A stretch of DNA of 10,742 nt. Source: Bacteriovorax stolpii. GTDB taxonomy: Bacteria; Bdellovibrionota; Bacteriovoracia; Bacteriovoracales; Bacteriovoracaceae. A program made the translations under genes and the position numbers. This document shows positions 6,593 through 10,742 of the stretch, in pieces. Positions within the stretch are counted from its first letter, which is position 1. The number at the start of each line of letters is the position of its first letter. Below the pieces are notes generated by a model. The model was not told the origin of the DNA, made no database searches, and saw nothing but the letters and a program-made list of their open reading frames with translations. The stretch covers positions 1 to 10,742 of the forward strand of contig CAMAYW010000043.1 of the NCBI GenBank assembly GCA_945862475.1. Reading direction: 5' to 3'.

Positions 6593-6622
6593 ATTTTATC
6601 GGGGAAGGGAGGCCCAGGTCAA
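6593..6622 (-). promoter_or_regulatory. sigma70-like promoter for ppiD
   Basis: On the minus strand TTGACC (6617-6622, 5 of 6), an 18-nt spacer, and TAAAAT (6593-6598, 5 of 6). The predicted start point is near 6586, about 25 nt before the ppiD ATG with its AAGGG RBS between. This is the best promoter match in the window. It leaves little room for a coding start of mreC at 6583. Confidence 0.6.
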
Positions 6623-6702
6623 AGAATTTATCTCGAAACTTGATTGGCATCGGGCACGAATTTCTATTAATCTTATGGGATAAGAAAAATAAGGGTCTGC
6701 CA

Positions 6703-7584
6703 TTGAAACTAATCCAAGAGTCTTCAAAGACTAAAATTGTCAATAATCTGATCGTGGGTATGCTTGCTGTGTATGGCATATCCCAAAAGCAATTTAACCT
6801 AAGTGAACCTTCACTTTTTCACCAAGTGGTGACTGAAGTGATTTCTCCCGTTCAAGAAGGTCTTGCAAACTCCAAGAAAAGCCTCTCCTCACTCTGGGAT
6901 AACTACCTTTCTATCGTTAACACGAGTAAAGAAAATAATGTGTTAAAAAAGCAGATCTCTCGCCTCGAAAGTGATCTCACTTCGATGGAAGAGATGAGAA
7001 AAGAAAATCTCAGGCTTAAGAGACTTCTCACGTTTACAGATGAGCAGCCCTACAACAAAATCATGGCACAGGTTGTTGGATGGGATTCTTCTAATGAATT
7101 TAAGGTGATTCGTCTCAATAAAGGAACAAAACACGGAATTAGAACAATGGCCCCAGTCGTAACTGATCATGGTCTTGTGGGTTATGTTTACCGTACGACC
7201 GAAAACTATTCAGATGTCTTGACGATTTTGGATCAAAACAATCGAGTTGATATTGTCGTAGAAAGAACAAGAACTCACGGAATCGTAGAAGGTGTATTCA
7301 ATTTCAAATGTGCTCTGAAGTACATAACGAGAAATGAGCCGGTTGAAGTAGGAGATAAGCTAATTACTGCAGGAGTAGGTGGAATTTATCCGAAAGGCCT
7401 AAAAGTTGGCATGATAACCGATATTACAAAAGAAAATTTTGGTATGACGTTATCAATCGAAGTCGTGCCAAGTGTTGATTTTGATAAGCTTGAAGAAGTT
7501 CTCGTTTTAACTCCCTTAGATAGTGGAAAAAGTGCGAGTCTTCTGCCCACTCAATCGCCAGTCATTGAGGAGAAAAAAATATGA
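6703..7584 (+). CDS. mreC: rod shape-determining protein MreC
   Basis: MreC is a bitopic inner-membrane protein whose periplasmic part oligomerises and activates PBP2 in the elongasome. With the TTG start at 6703 it has 293 residues: a short basic N-terminus, one modest membrane segment (about 11-27), a coiled coil at about 74-110 ('SKENNVLKKQISRLESDL', 'KENLRLKRLL'), and the MreC beta-barrel domain at 120-270. The latter shows 'AQVVGWDSSNEFKVIRLNKG', 'GIRTMAPVV', 'GLVGYVYRTTENYSDVLTIL' and 'ITAGVGGIYPKGLKVGMI'. TTG 6703 has a good RBS (AAGGG 6691-6695, 7 nt away). The in-frame ATG 6583 would add 40 residues that do not look like MreC and would run through the ppiD promoter. The stop overlaps the mreD start (ATGA). 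No mreB lies upstream; the neighbour there is divergent ppiD. Confidence 0.9.
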   Translation: MKLIQESSKTKIVNNLIVGMLAVYGISQKQFNLSEPSLFHQVVTEVISPVQEGLANSKKSLSSLWDNYLSIVNTSKENNVLKKQISRLESDLTSMEEMRKENLRLKRLLTFTDEQPYNKIMAQVVGWDSSNEFKVIRLNKGTKHGIRTMAPVVTDHGLVGYVYRTTENYSDVLTILDQNNRVDIVVERTRTHGIVEGVFNFKCALKYITRNEPVEVGDKLITAGVGGIYPKGLKVGMITDITKENFGMTLSIEVVPSVDFDKLEEVLVLTPLDSGKSASLLPTQSPVIEEKKI

Positions 7585-8117
7585 AAATGCGCTTATCTCA
7601 ATTACTAGCTTCATTTGCAATTACTCTCGCTCTTTTAACAATTCTTGAAGTGGTCACAGCAACAGTTCTTCCAGCTTTAGGTTGGTATGAATATCGCCTA
7701 ACATTTAACGTCTTGATTATCATTTTTTTGGCCATTCGTTTGGATTCTCCGATTGTTCCTTGGATGGTGATGAGCTTACAAGTCGTACACTCATTGTTTT
7801 CAGTTGAGGGATGGGCGCTAGGGACTTTTGCTGGTCTTATCGTGATGACTTCTGCGAATTATTTAAAGGAAGTTCTTCATCTTACCTCTGCCCTAATTAC
7901 GATGCTCACTGTGCAGTTGTTCCAACTTATATGGTATGTGACAGTTACAATGATTATTTGTCTTAAAATTTCAAATTTCGATAAATTTGGAATGATCATG
8001 TGGAGTTTCATCCCAGGAAGTATTCTTTTATCGATGATTTCACCTCTTCTCTTTTGGACGATGGAGAAGATTTGGAGAGTTCCATCTGAAGGTGGGCCTA
8101 GGGGAGTTGAAATTTAA
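7581..8117 (+). CDS. mreD: rod shape-determining protein MreD
   Basis: This 178-residue, very hydrophobic integral membrane protein has about five or six predicted helices (roughly 9-31, 38-54, 57-74, 78-95, 102-128, 138-162). Low sequence conservation is normal for MreD, so the call relies on size, topology and its position between mreC and the PBP2 gene. MreD works with MreC, RodA and PBP2 in the lateral-wall synthesis complex. The start ATG 7581 overlaps the mreC stop by 4 nt and has GAGGAG at 7567-7572, 8 nt away. A second ATG two codons later is also possible. The stop overlaps the mrdA start by one base (TAATG). Confidence 0.85.
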   Translation: MKMRLSQLLASFAITLALLTILEVVTATVLPALGWYEYRLTFNVLIIIFLAIRLDSPIVPWMVMSLQVVHSLFSVEGWALGTFAGLIVMTSANYLKEVLHLTSALITMLTVQLFQLIWYVTVTMIICLKISNFDKFGMIMWSFIPGSILLSMISPLLFWTMEKIWRVPSEGGPRGVEI

Positions 8118-10093
8118 TGTTCGGCGAAGAAGAACTGGTCAAAATTCATAAAGAACGAGCGACCATTTTATCCTATATTATCACTGCAGCTTTTGGACTT
8201 ATTCTGTCCCGGCTATGGTATTTGCAAGTTTACAAAGGTGAAACACTTCACAATTATTCAATCCAAAATCGACTTCGAAAGGAAGTTGTTTGGGCGCCAC
8301 GAGGGTTAATTTTTTCTCGTGACGATCAGTTGTTGGTGGATAATATCCCTCGATTCGATGCCATCTTAACACCACAATTTTTAATTGAAGCTGATAAAAC
8401 CTTAGGGAAATTGGCCAAAATATTAAGTACAGATGTTAATGCAATTAAACAGATTCTTAAGAAAAACTCCAACCAAGCAAAATATCGACCCATTATTGTT
8501 AAAAAGAATATTTCATTTGGCGAACTTGCCCAGATTGAAACTCAGAATGCGGAACTTCCAGGAGTTAGTGTCGATACGTTCATTTCTCGAGAGTATACAG
8601 ATAAAGAAATCGGTGCTCACTTATTAGGATACATTTCTGAAATCTCTCAAATTCAACTCCCTAAGTTAAGGCAACGAGACAAAATGGATTACCGTCTCGG
8701 AGACTTCATTGGTCAGTTTGGTATTGAAGAACAGCTCGATCGTTATCTTCGTGGTGAAAACGGGCACGAGTTTGTTGAAGTGGACGCCAGAGGAAGAAGA
8801 AAGCGTTATATCAATACAGATAACCTTTTTAAGGGAATTGAGGACGAAAAACCACTCTCTGGGATGAATGTGAAGCTTACTATCGATCGCGATATGCAGC
8901 TTGCTGCTTTCAATTCTCTTGAAGGTAAGGTCGGCGGAGTGATTGCTATTGCCATTGATTCCGGAGAAGTTCTTACGATGGTCTCTAGACCCTCTTTTGA
9001 TCCTTCCCAATTTTCGAGGGGTCTAACTCCAGAGTACTGGCGAAGTCTTGTAGGCAACAAAGAGCACCCACTTCGCGATAGAAATATTCAAGAACACTTT
9101 TCACCTGGATCAACATTCAAGGCAATCACAGGTATTGCAGCGTTTGAGAAGGGTGAAATTGACGAAAATACTGAGGTGAACTGCGGTGGTTCATTTAGAT
9201 TAGGTCGAAAGGTTTATCACTGTTGGAAGAAAGAGGGGCATGGGCCAACAAATCTTGTAAAGGCGATCAGAGAGTCCTGTAACGTTTATTTCCAAAAAGC
9301 AGCGAATCGAATGGATATTGATGATCTGTCTTTCTATGCTAAGCACTTTGGTATGGGAGCAAGAACGGGGATTTCATTACCAAGAGAAGTTTCGGGCCTT
9401 ATTCCATCAAAAGAGTGGAAGAAAAAAAGATACGGTCAAGAATGGCAACCGGGTGAGACTCTTTCATGTGCCATTGGCCAATCTTATGTCCTGGCATCTA
9501 CGATTCAGATGGCGATCTCTTATGCAGCGATTGCGAATGGTGGAAAAATTTATCGCCCGTATGTTGTGAAAGATATTTACGGTACTGATGGGGAACTTAT
9601 TAAAACGTTTACTCCAGAACTTCTTTCTGAAATTAAACTTAAAAATCCAAAGACTTTAAAATATGTGCGCGAAGGCCTCTTTCAGGTTGTGAACAATCCA
9701 AAGGGAACCGCTTTTGCTCGAAGAGGTCAGGGGATTTTAATGGCCGGTAAAACGGGAACATCTCAAGTGAAAAGTGCGAGTGCTGATAAAGTTTACCAGA
9801 AGTGTGAACTTATGGATTATGAATCTAGACACCATGGTCTATTCGTTGGTTTTGCGCCTTATGATAATCCCAAAATTGCAGCAGCTGCGATCGTTGAGCA
9901 CGGCTGTCACGGTTCGAGTGCCGCTACACCAGTCGTTGAAGCCGTGATTACACAATACATGAAAAAATATCACCCTGAGATTTATCTACAAAATTTAGAA
10001 AAAGATAAATCAATAAGGGATAGTTGGGTAAAGTCGCTAAGAGCGGCGGCCCAGCCTGTGGCGGCACCCGCACCAGAAACGGGTGATGAATAA
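8117..10093 (+). CDS. mrdA: penicillin-binding protein 2 (elongasome DD-transpeptidase)
   Basis: PBP2 is the class B PBP that cross-links lateral-wall peptidoglycan with RodA. The 658-residue product has one N-terminal membrane helix (about 15-36), a dimerisation/pedestal domain (about 50-250; 'VVWAPRGLIFSRDDQLLVDN', 'REYTDKEIGAHLLGYISEI') and a transpeptidase domain (about 265-625). All three catalytic motifs are present: S332-T-F-K335 (nucleophile Ser332), S387-C-N389 and K545-T-G547. The MreCD context and the RodA gene next to it point to PBP2 rather than FtsI. C356, C369, H375 and C388 could form the zinc site described in some PBP2 proteins. The C-terminal tail (about 638-658) is Ala/Pro-rich and probably disordered. 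The start overlaps the mreD stop; GGGGAG at 8101-8106 is the RBS. Length is close to E. coli PBP2 (633). Confidence 0.95.
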   Translation: MFGEEELVKIHKERATILSYIITAAFGLILSRLWYLQVYKGETLHNYSIQNRLRKEVVWAPRGLIFSRDDQLLVDNIPRFDAILTPQFLIEADKTLGKLAKILSTDVNAIKQILKKNSNQAKYRPIIVKKNISFGELAQIETQNAELPGVSVDTFISREYTDKEIGAHLLGYISEISQIQLPKLRQRDKMDYRLGDFIGQFGIEEQLDRYLRGENGHEFVEVDARGRRKRYINTDNLFKGIEDEKPLSGMNVKLTIDRDMQLAAFNSLEGKVGGVIAIAIDSGEVLTMVSRPSFDPSQFSRGLTPEYWRSLVGNKEHPLRDRNIQEHFSPGSTFKAITGIAAFEKGEIDENTEVNCGGSFRLGRKVYHCWKKEGHGPTNLVKAIRESCNVYFQKAANRMDIDDLSFYAKHFGMGARTGISLPREVSGLIPSKEWKKKRYGQEWQPGETLSCAIGQSYVLASTIQMAISYAAIANGGKIYRPYVVKDIYGTDGELIKTFTPELLSEIKLKNPKTLKYVREGLFQVVNNPKGTAFARRGQGILMAGKTGTSQVKSASADKVYQKCELMDYESRHHGLFVGFAPYDNPKIAAAAIVEHGCHGSSAATPVVEAVITQYMKKYHPEIYLQNLEKDKSIRDSWVKSLRAAAQPVAAPAPETGDE

Positions 10094-10110
10094 TTTAGAC
10101 GGAGTTAGTT

Positions 10111-10742
10111 TTGAATCAAACCATTCTTCAGTTTTTAAAGCGATTTGACTTCAGCTTCATCGGAAGTATGTCGGCGATTTTTTTAGTGGGAGTTTTGAAT
10201 CTCTATTCAGCAACTCACTCTCAATCTCACGAAGGCCTCGATTCACTTTATAAATCTCAAATTGGTTGGTACTTCATTTCCGTTTTTACAGCGATTGGAA
10301 TTAGTTTTTTAAATCCTAAAACTTTCGAGCGATTTGCTTATTTTGGTTATCTCATTACTTTATTCTTAGTCCTTCTTGTTCTTCTAATGGGAAAGGTTGG
10401 TATGGGAGCTCAACGATGGCTAGTGCTGGGACCGATTCGTATGCAGCCGTCAGAGTTTATGAAAATGGGACTTGTGCTGGCACTCGCAAGGTACTTCACC
10501 AAGGTCTATCCAGAGAGGCAACTTGGTTTTAAGGATCTAATTATCCCAGGAATTATTACTGCGATACCTGCCATCATGGTTATTGTTCAACCGGATTTAG
10601 GGACAGGTATGCTCCTCGTTTTCATCTTCACTTTGATGATTTTTTATAAACGATTAAAGTGGAAAACCATCGTAACTTTAGGAGTGATAGGAATTGTCTC
10701 CGGAGTATTAATGTATAACTTTGGGCTCAGAGAATATCAAAA
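10111..10742 (+). CDS. rodA: RodA peptidoglycan glycosyltransferase, N-terminal part
   Basis: RodA is the SEDS-family polymerase that makes glycan strands for elongation, paired with PBP2. The visible 210 codons, cut by the window end, contain several membrane helices (about 17-34, 48-66, 73-93, 115-130, 143-160, 165-180, 186-202). The SEDS signatures are 'GMGAQRWLVLGPIRMQPSEF', with KMGLVLALARYF after it, and QPDLGTG at 160-166. The catalytic aspartate of the family lies further along, beyond the window. The start is taken as TTG 10111, 17 nt after the mrdA stop, with GGAG at 10101-10104. The next in-frame ATG (10168) would cut into the first helix. The call of RodA rather than FtsW rests on its place after PBP2. 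Confidence 0.92.
   Translation, partial: MNQTILQFLKRFDFSFIGSMSAIFLVGVLNLYSATHSQSHEGLDSLYKSQIGWYFISVFTAIGISFLNPKTFERFAYFGYLITLFLVLLVLLMGKVGMGAQRWLVLGPIRMQPSEFMKMGLVLALARYFTKVYPERQLGFKDLIIPGIITAIPAIMVIVQPDLGTGMLLVFIFTLMIFYKRLKWKTIVTLGVIGIVSGVLMYNFGLREYQ

Noticed and set aside
6562..6594. Earlier ATG (6594) for ppiD
   Set aside because: It adds 11 residues before the basic-hydrophobic anchor, would lie at or before the predicted transcript start, and lacks the AAGGG RBS that serves ATG 6561.
6640..6668. Promoter for mreC: TTGATT-17-TCTATT (alternatives TTGGCA-15-TATTAA)
   Set aside because: Only 4 of 6 matches in each box or poor spacing. A promoter is expected here, but none can be singled out.
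6583..6702. N-terminal extension of MreC from ATG 6583
   Set aside because: Weak RBS, overlap with the ppiD promoter, residues unlike MreC, and a better TTG start with AAGGG at 6703.
1..10742. Search for CRISPR arrays, insertion sequences, tRNA/rRNA, riboswitches and defence genes
   Set aside because: No regularly spaced repeats, transposase motifs, tRNA-like folds or toxin-antitoxin type gene pairs were seen; all long frames are explained by housekeeping genes.

Overview
The window looks like an ordinary chromosomal stretch of a flagellated, rod-shaped, Gram-negative bacterium of roughly 40% G+C (estimated by eye). It joins the end of a flagellar rod/hook assembly cluster to the start of a cell-elongation (mre/PBP2/RodA) operon. 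A single-TM periplasmic PPIase of the PpiD type and a full PBP2-RodA elongasome indicate a Gram-negative envelope. The flagellar order (MotE/YlxF-like, fliK, flgD, TIGR02530-type flagellar operon protein, flgE) is found in Firmicutes and in some delta-like lineages. Together with the codon use, I suspect a Bdellovibrionota-type organism (Bacteriovorax/Peredibacter-like). This placement is inference; no marker gene in the window proves it.

Layout. 1-393: 3' end of a MotE/YlxF-like flagellar gene (+). 394-539: gap with a short perfect inverted repeat and a weak promoter candidate. 540-4752: fliK, flgD, the flagellar operon protein and flgE (+). The first three are packed with 1-nt overlaps or gaps. 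flgE stands behind a 133-nt leader that has a possible 22-codon mini-ORF and a sequence able to pair with its strong Shine-Dalgarno. 4799-4825: intrinsic terminator closing the flagellar unit. 4824-5054 and 5083-6561: a small 4Fe-4S ferredoxin and a ppiD-like gene, both on the minus strand, so convergent with flgE. The short space between these two holds a terminator hairpin whose 3' arm is also the ferredoxin RBS. 6562-6702: divergent control region with a good sigma70-like promoter for ppiD. 6703-10742: mreC (TTG start), mreD, PBP2 (mrdA) and the first 210 codons of rodA (TTG start, cut by the window end), all on + and tightly coupled.

How the genes work together. MotE-like protein, FliK, FlgD and FlgE are the stator-chaperone-like, hook-length ruler, hook-cap and hook subunit parts of one assembly line. 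MreC and MreD are membrane scaffolds for the RodA glycosyltransferase and PBP2 transpeptidase, which build lateral-wall peptidoglycan. PpiD-type PPIase helps secreted proteins fold at the inner membrane. The ferredoxin has no evident functional tie to its neighbours. No mobile elements, CRISPR arrays, tRNA or rRNA genes were seen. The least expected observations are small-scale regulatory ones (ferredoxin/ppiD junction, flgE leader) and a Cys3His putative zinc site in PBP2. I found no previously undescribed multigene system.
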